Below, piece after piece: positions 16,099-25,110 of a stretch of 64,000 nt of DNA. The notes beneath the pieces are model-generated. The model made no database searches and was not told where the DNA came from. It was given only the letters and a program-made list of their open reading frames with translations. Origin of the DNA: Micromonospora phaseoli (GTDB lineage: Bacteria; Actinomycetota; Actinomycetes; Mycobacteriales; Micromonosporaceae); assembly GCF_900109115.1 (NCBI RefSeq), contig NZ_FNYV01000017.1, forward strand, positions 1-64,000, read 5' to 3'. How positions within the stretch are numbered: the stretch's first letter is position 1; each line of letters opens with the position of its first letter. The translations under genes were made by a program, and so were the position numbers.

Positions 16099-17400
16099 TC
16101 AGGAGTCCGTCTCGTGTTTCTCGCCGCGGATCGGCGCGGCGCGTAGGCGAACCCGGGTGATGGCCCGCCCGGTCACCTCCGCCACCTCGGCAGTGAGGCC
16201 CGGCAGCTCGACCACCTCGCCGGGCATCTTCGGGATGTGGCCGAGGTGAGCCAGGAGCAGGCCCGCCACCGTCGTGTAGTCCCCAGCCTCAACGATCTCC
16301 TCGTCGAGGTCGATGCCCACGTCCGGCAGGTCGTGCAACGGAAAGCTGCCCGGCATGAGCAGCGACCCGCCTGCTTCCCGCACCACGGCCTGCACGTCCC
16401 GGTCGGTTTCGTCGTAGATCTCCCCGACGATCTCCTCGACCAGGTCCTCCATTGTCACGATCCCGTCGATCGAGCCCCGCTCGTCCACCACCAGGGCGAA
16501 CTGCTGTCGCTGCGACCGCATCTCCCGGATCGCCTCGGTCACCTTCAACGTCTCCGGTAGATACAACGCGGGGCTGGCCTGACCGGCGACCGGGCCGTCC
16601 TGGTCGAGAAGGTCCCGCAGGTGAACCACGCCGATTGTGTCGTCCAGGCCGGCGCGACCCACCACCGGCGCGCGGGTCTGCCCCGACTTGCCCAGCTCCC
16701 GCAGCGCCTGCGGCGCGGAAAGCGACTCTGACAAGGTGACCACCTCGCGGCGCGGTACGAGGATCTCGCGCAGGATCCGCTCGGCGACCTCGAACGCCCC
16801 GGAGATGATGAGCCGGTGTTCGGGGGTGAGGTTGCGCTGCGCAGCGGCCATGTCTCGCAACTCCTCGGTGGTGACCTCCTCCCGGCGGGCACCCGGGTCG
16901 CCGCCGGTCAGCCGCACCACGGCGTCGCTGGCCTTGCTCAGCAACCACACTGCCGGCCGGGAGAACGCCGACAACGCGTCCAGCGGACGGGCGACGAACA
17001 GCGCCCAGCCCTCCGCGCGCTGCATCGCGATCCGCTTCGGCGCCAGCTCGCCCAGCACCAGGGTGACGAAGGTCAGCACGATCGTGACCAGCACGATCGC
17101 CGCCGGTTCCGCCGCCGATCCCAGGAACCCCAGCGGCCCCACCAATGGGGCCGCGAGTGACACCGCGGCGGCCGCCGAGGCGAGAAACCCGGCCAGGGTG
17201 ATGCCGATCTGGATGGTGGCCAGGAACCGGTTCGGATCCCGGGCCAACTTCGCCAGCACCCGTCCGGCCCGGGACGCTCGCTCCAGGCGCTGCAGTTGGC
17301 TCTCCCGCAGCGACACCAACGCCATCTCGCTGCCCGCGAACACCGCGTTCACCAACACCAACACGAACACCAGCGCAACCTGCACGCCATAGCCGCCCAC
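16099..17400 (-). CDS. CNNM/CorC (HlyC/CorC) family membrane protein 1
   Basis: A 433-residue protein with an N-terminal CNNM transmembrane domain (about 1-195: VFVLVLVNAVFAGSEMALVSLRESQL, FLATIQIGITLAGFL, LVLGELAPKRIAMQ). A CBS pair (about 210-335, ending VVDERGSIDGIVTMEDLVEEIVGEI) and a C-terminal CorC_HlyC domain complete it. Family members are implicated in Mg2+ or Co2+ export or sensing. GTG 17400 is chosen since it gives the usual family length. It is divergent from two further paralogues (17650-20090). Confidence 0.88.
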   Translation of the reverse strand: MGGYGVQVALVFVLVLVNAVFAGSEMALVSLRESQLQRLERASRAGRVLAKLARDPNRFLATIQIGITLAGFLASAAAAVSLAAPLVGPLGFLGSAAEPAAIVLVTIVLTFVTLVLGELAPKRIAMQRAEGWALFVARPLDALSAFSRPAVWLLSKASDAVVRLTGGDPGARREEVTTEELRDMAAAQRNLTPEHRLIISGAFEVAERILREILVPRREVVTLSESLSAPQALRELGKSGQTRAPVVGRAGLDDTIGVVHLRDLLDQDGPVAGQASPALYLPETLKVTEAIREMRSQRQQFALVVDERGSIDGIVTMEDLVEEIVGEIYDETDRDVQAVVREAGGSLLMPGSFPLHDLPDVGIDLDEEIVEAGDYTTVAGLLLAHLGHIPKMPGEVVELPGLTAEVAEVTGRAITRVRLRAAPIRGEKHETDS

Positions 17401-17649
17401 GGCCTGTTCGACGCCTCCTCGGACCGGACCCTCCGGCACCCCAACCGTAGCGGCAGCCCGGCGCGCCGATTTGTGGATCCTCGGAGTGCCGGCCCATCCC
17501 CTGGGACGCCGACCGGAGGCGGCGCGACGATTGTGTCGCCCGCCACACAGCAAAGTTTCAGCCCACCTATTTATCGTGGCCGCCATGTCCAGTGACAGCG
17601 AGCCTCCCAGTCCTGACCACCGCCTCGGTGTTCGGCAGGTGGCGCACCA

Positions 17650-19029
17650 GTGACCGAATGGTTGCTCCTGGCGGTCGCGGTACTGCTGATCGCCGCGAAC
17701 GCGTTGTTCGTGGCCGCCGAATTCGCGTTCGTCACGGCCGACCGGGCGACGGTCGAACGTCACGCCCAGGCCGGTGACCGACGCTCGGAGGGGCTGCTAA
17801 AGGGGCTGCGCACGCTCTCCACCCAGCTGTCCGGGGCGCAGCTGGGCATCACCGTCACCAGTCTGGTCGTCGGCTTTCTGGCCGAGCCGTCCCTGGCCAC
17901 GCTGCTGCGCGGCCCGCTCGGGCTGACCGGCCTGTCCGACGGGGCGGTGACGGCGCTGTCCGTCACGCTGGCGCTGGCGCTGGCGACCGGATTCCAGATG
18001 GTCTTCGGTGAACTCGTACCCAAGAACTGGGCCATCGCCGAGCCGCTGCGCGTCGGCCGCGCCGTGGCCGGGGCACAACGTGGGTTCACCGCGGTCGCGG
18101 GGCCGTTGATCCGCTTCCTCAACGGCACCGCCAACCGGATCCTGCGCCTGATGGGCATCGAGCCGACAGAGGAACTCGCCTCCGCCCGATCCCCGCAGGA
18201 GCTGGCCTCGCTGGTCACCCGCTCCGGGCAGCAAGGCACCCTTGACTCCCGCACCGCGGAACTCATCGCCCGCTCGATCGACTTCGGTGGGCGCTCCGCT
18301 GCCGACGTGATGACCCCGCGTACCCGGGTGCGGTTCGTCTCCGCCGACGCGCCAGCCGGCGAAGTCCTGGCCCTCGCGGCCGGCAGCGGGCACGCCCGCT
18401 TCCCCGTCACCGGCACCGGAGTCGACGACGTGGTGGGCGCGGTGCACTTCAAGCACGCCTTGGCCGTACCCGCGACCGACCGGACCGCCCGACCAGTCCG
18501 ATCGATCATGGCGAGCCTGCCCGAGGTGCCCGAGACGATGCACCTCGACCCGCTCCTGGGCGTCCTGCGCGACCAGGGTCTGCAGATGGCGGTCGTGGTG
18601 GACGAATACGGCGGTACCGCCGGCATCGTCACTCTCGAAGACCTGGTCGAGGAGATCGTCGGTGAGATCGCCGACGAGCAGGACGCCCCGGCCCGCCGCC
18701 ACCACCGGGCCGCTGACGGCACCTGGACCCTGTCCGGCCTGCTCCGTCCGGACGAGGCGTCGCGCCTGATCGATCTCGATCTGCCGGAACCGCGCGACAC
18801 CGACACCCTCGGCGGACTGGTCACCGAGCACCTCGGCCGCTTTCCCCAGGTCGGGGACACCATCACGGTGTCGGCCGCCGATCGGAGCCACCCCGACTCC
18901 GACGGTCTGCCGAGTCCAGCCGGTGCCGAACTCACCGTCATCCGGCTCGACGGCCGCCGGGTGGACCGGCTCACGCTCCGCCGCGTCGACGCCCCGAACC
19001 ACCGGCCCGCCGAGGAAGACTTCTCATGA
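17650..19029 (+). CDS. CNNM/CorC family membrane protein 2
   Basis: A 459-residue protein with the same architecture: CNNM domain (MTEWLLLAVAVLLIAANALFVAAEFAFV, QLGITVTSLVVGF, FGELVPKNWAIAEP), CBS pair (VMTPRTRVRF...VVDEYGGTAGIVTLEDLVEEIVGEIADE), then the CorC_HlyC FAD-binding-like C-terminal domain (WTLSGLLRPDEASRL). The GTG start is fixed by the hydrophobic N-terminus. Its ATGA overlap with the next gene indicates translational coupling, and the two may form a hetero-oligomer. Confidence 0.9.
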   Translation: MTEWLLLAVAVLLIAANALFVAAEFAFVTADRATVERHAQAGDRRSEGLLKGLRTLSTQLSGAQLGITVTSLVVGFLAEPSLATLLRGPLGLTGLSDGAVTALSVTLALALATGFQMVFGELVPKNWAIAEPLRVGRAVAGAQRGFTAVAGPLIRFLNGTANRILRLMGIEPTEELASARSPQELASLVTRSGQQGTLDSRTAELIARSIDFGGRSAADVMTPRTRVRFVSADAPAGEVLALAAGSGHARFPVTGTGVDDVVGAVHFKHALAVPATDRTARPVRSIMASLPEVPETMHLDPLLGVLRDQGLQMAVVVDEYGGTAGIVTLEDLVEEIVGEIADEQDAPARRHHRAADGTWTLSGLLRPDEASRLIDLDLPEPRDTDTLGGLVTEHLGRFPQVGDTITVSAADRSHPDSDGLPSPAGAELTVIRLDGRRVDRLTLRRVDAPNHRPAEEDFS

Positions 19030-20090
19030 GCGACACCACCGCAATCCTGCTGGCCGTGGCGCTGCTGGCCGGCAACGCCTTCTTCGTCGGCGCGGAGTTC
19101 GCTCTCATCTCCGCCCGCCGAACCCAGATCGAGCCCCGCGCGGCGGCCGGCTCGGCCATCGCCCGCATCACCCTGAGGGCGATGGAGAATGTCTCCCTGA
19201 TGATGGCCGGCGCGCAGCTCGGCATCACGGTCTGCTCCCTCGGCCTCGGTGCGATCGGTGAACCCGCCGTGGCGCACCTGCTCGAAAAGCCCTTCGCCGC
19301 CGTCGGGGTACCCGACGCGCTGCTGCACCCCATCGCGTTCACCATCGCCTTGGCCTTCGTGGTGTTCCTGCACATGGTCCTCGGCGAGATGGTGCCCAAG
19401 AACATCGCCCTCGCCGGTCCCGAACGCTCCGCCCTGGTTCTGGGGCCCGTGCTCTACGGCATCGTCGCGGTGCTGCGGCCGCTGATCTGGTTGCTCAACC
19501 AGATCGCCAACGCCGTTCTGCGACTCCTGCGGGTCACTCCCAAGGACGAGGTCACCTCGTCCTTCACCAACGAGGAGATCGCCGGGTTCATCGCCCAGTC
19601 CCGCAGGGAGGGGCTGCTCGACCAGGACGAGCATGATCTGCTCACCGGAGCACTGGCCTTCAACGACCAGACTGCCGCCACCGTGGCACTGCCGCTGGCG
19701 TCACTGGTGACCCTGCCGCAGGACACCACCGCCGCCGAGCTGGAACGCCAGTGCGCGTCGACCGGCTTCTCCCGGTTCCCGCTCACCGATCAGGACGGTC
19801 AGCTGGCCGGCTACGTACACGTCAAGGACATTCTCGGGCTGCCGGCGGAGCAGCACGACGAGCCGCTCGATCCGAGTCTGATCCGACCGCTCGCGACGCT
19901 CGACGCCGAGCGGTCGTTACGCGACGCCCTCACCGCCATGCAGTACCGCGGCGCCCACCTCGCCACCGTCATCGACCCCACCGGCCAGGTCCTCGGGTTG
20001 GCCGCCCTCGAAGACGTCCTGGAGAAGCTCGTCGGCGAGGTGCGCGACGCGACCCGGCGCACCACCGACCGTGCCCTGGCCCGTTCGTGA
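19026..20090 (+). CDS. CNNM/CorC family membrane protein 3 (short form)
   Basis: A 354-residue protein: CNNM domain (LLAVALLAGNAFFVGAEFALISARRTQIE, QLGITVCSLGLGAIGEP, VLGEMVPKNIALAGP) and CBS pair (about 215-335, FNDQTAATVALPLASLV...VIDPTGQVLGLAALEDVLEKLVGEV). It lacks the C-terminal CorC_HlyC domain carried by its upstream partner. This long/short tandem arrangement is common in actinobacteria. It is coupled to the preceding gene by a four-base overlap. Confidence 0.9.
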   Translation: MSDTTAILLAVALLAGNAFFVGAEFALISARRTQIEPRAAAGSAIARITLRAMENVSLMMAGAQLGITVCSLGLGAIGEPAVAHLLEKPFAAVGVPDALLHPIAFTIALAFVVFLHMVLGEMVPKNIALAGPERSALVLGPVLYGIVAVLRPLIWLLNQIANAVLRLLRVTPKDEVTSSFTNEEIAGFIAQSRREGLLDQDEHDLLTGALAFNDQTAATVALPLASLVTLPQDTTAAELERQCASTGFSRFPLTDQDGQLAGYVHVKDILGLPAEQHDEPLDPSLIRPLATLDAERSLRDALTAMQYRGAHLATVIDPTGQVLGLAALEDVLEKLVGEVRDATRRTTDRALARS

Positions 20091-20114
20091 CCTAACTGTC
20101 CCGGCCGGCGAGGG

Positions 20115-20906
20115 CTACCGCACCGCCACGTCGTCAATGGCCTGACGGCACTGTCGGGCCAACCGCCGCTGGCGGGTCAGCCGTTGCCACAGGCTCAACG
20201 GCGGTGCCAGGGCGGTACGGGCCGGTGCCTGCTCGACGGAGAGCTGGCCCTCGGTCAGCCGGCCCCGGGTGATCCAGTGGGTCCAGCGTTCGAGGTCGGG
20301 AGCGGAGAAATCATGCCCCAGCAGCACCGCCGGTCCGGTCGCCGGGGGGTGGTCGGCGAGACTCGTCAGACGGATCGTGCCGTTGCCGTCACCATCCCGG
20401 TTCACCGTGTCCACGTGCAGGCCATGGTCGCCGGCGACCGCCAGCACCTCGCCGCTCCCGCCGGCGCGGGCACCCACCGAGGTCGCGGAGACGACGTCCA
20501 GCACCACGATCAGCCGGGGTAGGTACCACCAGTGCTCGCGGCGCAGCAGTGGTGAGTCGATCAGCGCCCGTGCGGGCGGGTACTTGCGCAGTTCCTGGGT
20601 GAGCAGGCGCTCCGAGAACTCGGCGCCGTCGCGGTCCTCGATCAGCCGGGGCGGGCCGGCCAGCACGGCCGGATGCCAGCTCCGTCCGGTGAGCCGGTCG
20701 TCGGAGACCACCAGCGCGGCCACCGGGGCGGCGGCCACCCGGCGGGCCAGCGACGCCTGGGCGTACGGGAAGGCGACGGCGGGTTTGTCGGTGAGCAGCA
20801 GCGGGGTGACCGGGCGGGCGTGCGGTCGGCCGGCCGGGTCGATCCAGGCCAGTTCCCCGACGGTGGCGGCCTGGATGGCGCGGCGGGTGTCTGCGTCCAC
20901 GTCCAT
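20115..20906 (-). CDS. FMN split-barrel (pyridoxamine oxidase-like) protein
   Basis: A 263-residue protein. Residues 1-130 fit the FMN-binding split-barrel fold: DADTRRAIQAATVGELAWIDPAGRPHARPVTPLL, then VAALVVSDDRLTGRSWHPAVLAGPPRLIED, similar to pyridoxamine 5'-phosphate oxidase-like and F420-dependent reductases. The C-terminal part (140-263) is unlike known domains I can name. Cofactor and substrate are unknown. ATG 20906 (MDVDADTRR) is chosen over 20978 because the extra residues are not protein-like. Confidence 0.65.
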   Translation of the reverse strand: MDVDADTRRAIQAATVGELAWIDPAGRPHARPVTPLLLTDKPAVAFPYAQASLARRVAAAPVAALVVSDDRLTGRSWHPAVLAGPPRLIEDRDGAEFSERLLTQELRKYPPARALIDSPLLRREHWWYLPRLIVVLDVVSATSVGARAGGSGEVLAVAGDHGLHVDTVNRDGDGNGTIRLTSLADHPPATGPAVLLGHDFSAPDLERWTHWITRGRLTEGQLSVEQAPARTALAPPLSLWQRLTRQRRLARQCRQAIDDVAVR

Positions 20907-21019
20907 GTGATCCAAGCTGTTCGATTGACCTTGGAATGTGATCGCCGTTACATTACCGGGAGGTTTCGGGATCTGCACAACAAGCGCCCACCCCGGGTGG
21001 GCTGCAAGGAGGCAGCCGT

Positions 21020-22855
21020 ATGCCCGCCATCGTGGTCGTCCTCGCGGTCATGGCGATGTTCGCCCTCGGCTACCGGTACTACTCGCGCTACCTCGCCGAT
21101 CGGGTGTACGGGCTTGACCCCGCCTACGTCACCCCGGCGCACCGGTTCGCCGACGGGGTGGACTTCGTCCCCACCAACAGGCACGTGCTCTTCGGGCACC
21201 ACTTCACCTCGATCGCCGGGGCCGCCCCCATCGTCGGCCCGGCGATCGCCGTCTTCTGGGGGTGGGGTCCGGCGCTGGCCTGGGTGGTGCTCGGCACCAT
21301 CTTTGCGGCCGGCGTGCACGACTTCGGTGCGCTGGCGGTCTCGGTGCGGCACCGGGCCCGCAACATCGGCACCCTCGCCGCGGACGTGATCAGCAAGCGG
21401 GCCCGGGCGCTCTTCCTGCTCATCATCTTCTTCCTGCTCACGCTGGTGAACGCGGTATTCGCGGTGGTGATCGGGAACCTGCTCGTCGCGTACCCCGGCG
21501 CGGTCATCCCGATCTTCGTGGAGATCCCGCTCGCCATCGCGATCGGCCAGTACATCTACCGCACCCGCAGCGCCGCCCTGGTGCCGTCGATCATCGGTGT
21601 GATCGCCCTCTACTTCCTGATCTGGGTGGGCAACATCTGGCCGATCGAGATCACCGGTCTGGCCGACACGCTGGGCTTCGACCAGCCCCGCAACCTCTGG
21701 GTGGTCATTCTCTTCGCGTACACCTTCATCGCCTCGCGCCTGCCGGTCTGGCTGCTGTTGCAGCCGCGCGACTACATCAACTCCCACCAGCTGTTCATCG
21801 CCCTGGCGGTCATCTTCACCGGCGTGCTGGTCGGGATGGACCGGATCGTGGCGCCGTTGGTCAACGACGTGCCGGCCGGCTCGCCGAGCATCTTCCCGTT
21901 CCTGTTCATCACCGTCGCCTGTGGTGCGATATCCGGGTTCCATTCCCTGGTGGCGTCCGGCACCACCGCCAAACAGTTGGACAAGGAGACCGACGCCCGG
22001 TACGTGGGGTACGGCGGGGCGATCGGCGAGGGCAGCCTGGCGCTGGGCTCGATCATCGCGGTGACGGCCGGGGTGGCCGCCACCCGGGCCGAGTGGGACG
22101 GGCTGTACGCGACCCACGCCGACGCCTCGGGCGGGGCGACCCGCAACTTCGTCAACGGCATCGCCAGTTTCGCCGAGAACCTGGGCTTCGAGTTTCAGCT
22201 CGCCACCGTCTTCGCGGCGGTAGTGGTGATCTCGTTCGCGGCCACCACGATGGACACCGGTGTCCGGTTGCAGCGCTACATCGTCCAGGAGATCGCCGAA
22301 CTGGCCGGCTGGCGGCGACTGTCGCGGCACCTGACCCTGACCGGGCTGTTGGCGATCGCCGCACCACTCGCGCTCGCCCTGCTGCCCGGTGGCGGGGACG
22401 CCGGCTACACCTTCGGGGTGTTGTGGCGGCTGTTCGGGACGACCAACCAGCTCACCGCCGGCCTGGCCCTCGCCGTGATCGCGGTCTGGGTGCTGCGCCG
22501 CCGCCGTAACCCGGTCGCGATTCTCGTGCCGCTGGTCTTCCTGCTGCTGATGACCACCTGGGCGCTGATCGTTCAGTTGCGCGAGTTCATCGAGGCCGAC
22601 GAGTGGGTGCTGGCGCCGCTGGACGCCCTCATCTTCGTCCTCGCGCTGTGGCTGATCGTGGAGGCGGTGCTCGCGCTGCGCCGCGCCAGTGGGCAGACCA
22701 CCGGAGCCGATTCGGACTCCGGGCCTGGCCCCGACACCGGTGCCGGTACCACCGAGCCTGACGCGGCCGACGAGCCCGAGGCGGCCGACGAGCCCGAGCG
22801 CACGGTCGGAGCCGAGTCCGGGGGCCGAGCCGAGGCCACCGACGATCGTCGCTGA
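21020..22855 (+). CDS. cstA: Carbon starvation protein CstA, peptide/pyruvate transporter
   Basis: A 611-residue polytopic membrane protein clearly of the CstA family: ALGYRYYSRYLADRVYGLDP, then PTNRHVLFGHHFTSIAGAAPIVGPAIAVFWGWGPALAWV and VHDFGALAVSVRHRARNIG, with some 16 hydrophobic segments. The family imports pyruvate or peptides during carbon limitation. The last 45 residues are a hydrophilic acidic tail (Glu/Asp/Ala/Pro repeats EAADEPE). AAGGAGG seven bases before ATG is near ideal. Its stop shares one base with the ATG of the small gene that follows. Confidence 0.95.
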   Translation: MPAIVVVLAVMAMFALGYRYYSRYLADRVYGLDPAYVTPAHRFADGVDFVPTNRHVLFGHHFTSIAGAAPIVGPAIAVFWGWGPALAWVVLGTIFAAGVHDFGALAVSVRHRARNIGTLAADVISKRARALFLLIIFFLLTLVNAVFAVVIGNLLVAYPGAVIPIFVEIPLAIAIGQYIYRTRSAALVPSIIGVIALYFLIWVGNIWPIEITGLADTLGFDQPRNLWVVILFAYTFIASRLPVWLLLQPRDYINSHQLFIALAVIFTGVLVGMDRIVAPLVNDVPAGSPSIFPFLFITVACGAISGFHSLVASGTTAKQLDKETDARYVGYGGAIGEGSLALGSIIAVTAGVAATRAEWDGLYATHADASGGATRNFVNGIASFAENLGFEFQLATVFAAVVVISFAATTMDTGVRLQRYIVQEIAELAGWRRLSRHLTLTGLLAIAAPLALALLPGGGDAGYTFGVLWRLFGTTNQLTAGLALAVIAVWVLRRRRNPVAILVPLVFLLLMTTWALIVQLREFIEADEWVLAPLDALIFVLALWLIVEAVLALRRASGQTTGADSDSGPGPDTGAGTTEPDAADEPEAADEPERTVGAESGGRAEATDDRR

Positions 22856-23280
22856 TGAGCCGGCACCGGGTTCTGCTGATCCGACCGTGGCCGGCGGCCC
22901 GGGTCGGCTCCGGCTGCTGCGCCGGTGCGACCGACATCTGCGGCGAGGGCCGGCACGAGGATCCCGCGCTGGCTCGCCAGCGGACCGAACAGCGGCCACT
23001 CGGTGAGGTCTACCTGACGGTGCGCGCCGGCCTGCCGCCTGATGTCGCGGTGGAGATCGTCGACCCGCACAACACCCTGTTCCTGTTGCCGGCGGTCGTG
23101 TGGGACGGCCGCCGGCACCGCCGACCGTGGCGGGTCCTCCTGCGCGACCTGGTCCGCGCCCCCGGGTACGCCGCGATCATCGTGGACGGTCGAGTGGTCA
23201 GCGACGCCGGGCTGCCGGCTCCCGAACAGGCGCTGCGACTCATCCGTCAGGCGTTGGCGGCCCCTCGGTCGAGCAGGTAG
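22855..23280 (+). CDS. CstA-coupled small Cys-motif protein
   Basis: A 141-residue protein starting at the ATG that shares a base with the cstA stop (TGATG). Near the N-terminus it has GSGCCAG (Cys21-Cys22) and Cys29, a cluster that could bind a metal or work in thiol chemistry. The C-terminal half (VYLTVRAGLPPDVAVEIVDPHNTLFLLPAV...GYAAIIVDGRVVSDAGLPAPEQALRLI) has alternating beta-alpha character resembling a thioredoxin-like fold. A role in CstA function is inferred only from coupling. Its 3' end overlaps the convergent epimerase gene by 34 bases. Confidence 0.7.
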   Translation: MSRHRVLLIRPWPAARVGSGCCAGATDICGEGRHEDPALARQRTEQRPLGEVYLTVRAGLPPDVAVEIVDPHNTLFLLPAVVWDGRRHRRPWRVLLRDLVRAPGYAAIIVDGRVVSDAGLPAPEQALRLIRQALAAPRSSR

Positions 23281-24239
23281 GTGGCGGGGTCTGCTGTCGA
23301 GGTCCCGGCCCTCGCGCCCGGGAGGCCGCCGAGCAGCGCGGCCGTTTCGCGCAACGCCTCGTCGAGCGGCTGGGGGTGCAGGCCGAAGGTGGCGGTGGCT
23401 GCCGTGGAGTCCATGACGAACGGTCGCGCGAACTGGTACGCCGTGGTCTGGAACTCGCGCAGCATCGGGGCGAGCAGGCCTGCGGCGCGGAAGATCACGC
23501 CGGGGATCGGGGTGAGCTTCGGCGCGGGCGCACCGACCACCTCGGTGAAGCGGGTGGCGAGTTCCCGGACCGTCAGCGGCGCCGCGCTCGGCACGTGCCA
23601 GGCCCGGTTCCACGCCCGCTGGTCGGTGGCGGCGGTGACCAGCATTGCGGCCATGTCGTTGATCGAGGTCCAGGTGTGCGGCACGTCGAGCGGACCCGGA
23701 ACGAAGGTGCGGCGGCCGGCGAGCAGCGGTTTTCCGATGAAGAAGCTGAAGATCGACTGCGCCTGGAGGTAGTTGCTGCCCCGCACCTCGGTCACGGCGT
23801 GGATCCGGCCGGCCCGCTGCGCGGCGAGCGCGTCGCGCCAGATGTCGGCGCGCATCTTCAGCTTGGGGTGGGTGGCGGCGAGCGGGTTCGTCTCGGTCAT
23901 CGGGCCGGTGACCTCGCCGTACCCGTAGAGGCATCCGGCGATAACCAGCGGGGCGCCGGAGCGTTCGGCGGCGGTGAGCAGCGCGGCGGCCATCGGCGGC
24001 CAGTCGGTGAGCCAGCGGTGGTAGGCCGGGTTGAGGCAGTTGTAGATCGCGGTCGCGCCCTCGGCCAGTTCGCTGAGCCGGTCGGCATCGACGGCGTCGG
24101 CGGCGATCCGCTCGACCCGGGGATGGGCCGGGCCCCGGCCGGAGCGGCTGACGATCCGGACCTGCTCGCCGCGCTCGGCGAGCTGCCGCGCGGTGGTCGA
24201 GCCGACCATGCCGGCACCGACGATCAGATGTACGGCCAC
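23247..24239 (-). CDS. NAD-dependent epimerase/dehydratase family protein
   Basis: A 330-residue extended short-chain dehydrogenase-like protein. The Rossmann loop is HLIVGAGMVGSTTARQLAERG at the N-terminus, followed by VRIVSRSGRGP, ATAIYNCLNPAYH and VIAGCLYGYGEV. The YxxxK catalytic pair is not in the canonical form, so it may bind NAD(P) without epimerase activity, like atypical NmrA/SDR proteins. GTG 24239 has GAGAGGAG upstream. It is divergent from a TetR gene with palindromic operators between, so the TetR protein probably represses it. Confidence 0.78.
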   Translation of the reverse strand: MAVHLIVGAGMVGSTTARQLAERGEQVRIVSRSGRGPAHPRVERIAADAVDADRLSELAEGATAIYNCLNPAYHRWLTDWPPMAAALLTAAERSGAPLVIAGCLYGYGEVTGPMTETNPLAATHPKLKMRADIWRDALAAQRAGRIHAVTEVRGSNYLQAQSIFSFFIGKPLLAGRRTFVPGPLDVPHTWTSINDMAAMLVTAATDQRAWNRAWHVPSAAPLTVRELATRFTEVVGAPAPKLTPIPGVIFRAAGLLAPMLREFQTTAYQFARPFVMDSTAATATFGLHPQPLDEALRETAALLGGLPGARAGTSTADPATYLLDRGAANA

Positions 24240-24256
24240 AGGAGTCTCCTCTCGTT

Positions 24257-24271
24257 GAGAGCATTGCTCTC
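24257..24271. promoter_or_regulatory. TetR operator, copy 1
   Basis: A perfect 15-base palindrome GAGAGCATTGCTCTC next to the epimerase ribosome site. Confidence 0.75.
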
Positions 24272-24309
24272 TTGTGAGATCAATGCTCACCCATGAGGCC
24301 CTCGTCGTC

Positions 24310-24324
24310 AAGAGCACTGCTCTC
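24310..24324. promoter_or_regulatory. TetR operator, copy 2
   Basis: AAGAGCACTGCTCTC, the same palindrome with two changes, 53 bases from copy 1 and 24 bases before the TetR start. A weaker GTGAG-7-CTCAC element lies between them (24275-24291). Confidence 0.75.
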
Positions 24325-24347
24325 GAATGTGTGCGACACTCGCTGAC

Positions 24348-25040
24348 ATGCCTGCCGCCACCATCCGGGCCAGGGCCCGAGCCGAGATGATCAACGAGAT
24401 CAAGGCGATCGCCCGACGCCACCTCGCCGCAGAGGGTGCGAACCTGTCGCTGCGCGCCGTAGCCCGCGAGATGGGCATGGTCTCCTCGGCGATCTACCGC
24501 TACTTCCCCAGCCGCGACGAGCTGCTCACCGCGCTGATCATCGACGGCTACCATGCCCTCGGTGAGGCCGCCGAGACCGGCGACGCCGAGGTCACCGACC
24601 GCGCGGATCTGCGTGGCCGATGGCTCGCCGTCTGCCAGGCGGTACGCCGCTGGGCGGTGGCCCACCCCGCCGAGTACGCCCTGCTCTTCGGTAGCCCGGT
24701 CCCCGGCTACGCCGCCCCGCAGGAGACCACCGTGGCGGCCGTCCGGACCCCGGCCACCCTGATCGGAATCCTCCAGGACGGCTTCGCCGCCGGCACCCTG
24801 GTCGATCCCGGCCCCGAGGAACTGACCGGCCCGGTCCACGCCGACCTGGCCGCCGCCCGCGATCAACTCTTCGCCGGGCTGCCCGAGGCCCTGCTGGCCC
24901 GCGGCGCGCTCGGCTGGATCCACTGCTTCGGGGCCGTCAGCTTCGAACTCTTCGGCCAACTCGACGGCTTGATCGAGGCACGGGAGGAGTATTTCGACCA
25001 CCAGATGCGTCAGATGGCCGATCTGATCGGCCTGCCCTGA
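24348..25040 (+). CDS. TetR-family regulator with TetR_C WHG-type ligand domain
   Basis: A 230-residue repressor. The N-terminal HTH (about 14-60) is EIKAIARRHLAAEGANLSLRAVAREMGMVSSAIYRYFPSRDELLTALI. The C-terminal ligand domain contains YALLFGSPVPGY, characteristic of the WHG-type TetR C-terminal family. ATG 24348 is preferred to 24327. Two palindromes in the divergent promoter indicate autoregulation and control of the epimerase gene. Confidence 0.87.
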   Translation: MPAATIRARARAEMINEIKAIARRHLAAEGANLSLRAVAREMGMVSSAIYRYFPSRDELLTALIIDGYHALGEAAETGDAEVTDRADLRGRWLAVCQAVRRWAVAHPAEYALLFGSPVPGYAAPQETTVAAVRTPATLIGILQDGFAAGTLVDPGPEELTGPVHADLAAARDQLFAGLPEALLARGALGWIHCFGAVSFELFGQLDGLIEAREEYFDHQMRQMADLIGLP

Positions 25041-25059
25041 GGCCGCAACGACAATCGGT

Positions 25060-25095
25060 GATGCCCGCCGACCGTGGGATCGGTCGACGGGCATC
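25060..25095. terminator. Bidirectional stem-loop terminator
   Basis: 14-base arms with one mismatch (GATGCCCGCCGACC and GGTCGACGGGCATC) between the convergent TetR and oxidoreductase genes. Confidence 0.75.
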
Positions 25096-25110
25096 GGATC
25101 GGCGGGATCG

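Noticed and set aside
17401..17649. Possible metal riboswitch between divergent CNNM genes
   Set aside because: No recognisable M-box or other conserved riboswitch core was found by eye; only ordinary promoter sequence is supported.
17760..19634. 624-codon minus-strand frame across the CNNM genes
   Set aside because: Shadow of two clear CNNM/CBS genes with Ser/Arg/Pro composition.
20948..22999. 683-codon minus-strand frame over cstA
   Set aside because: Antisense to an unmistakable CstA gene; composition is His/Arg/Asp-rich and unlike protein families.
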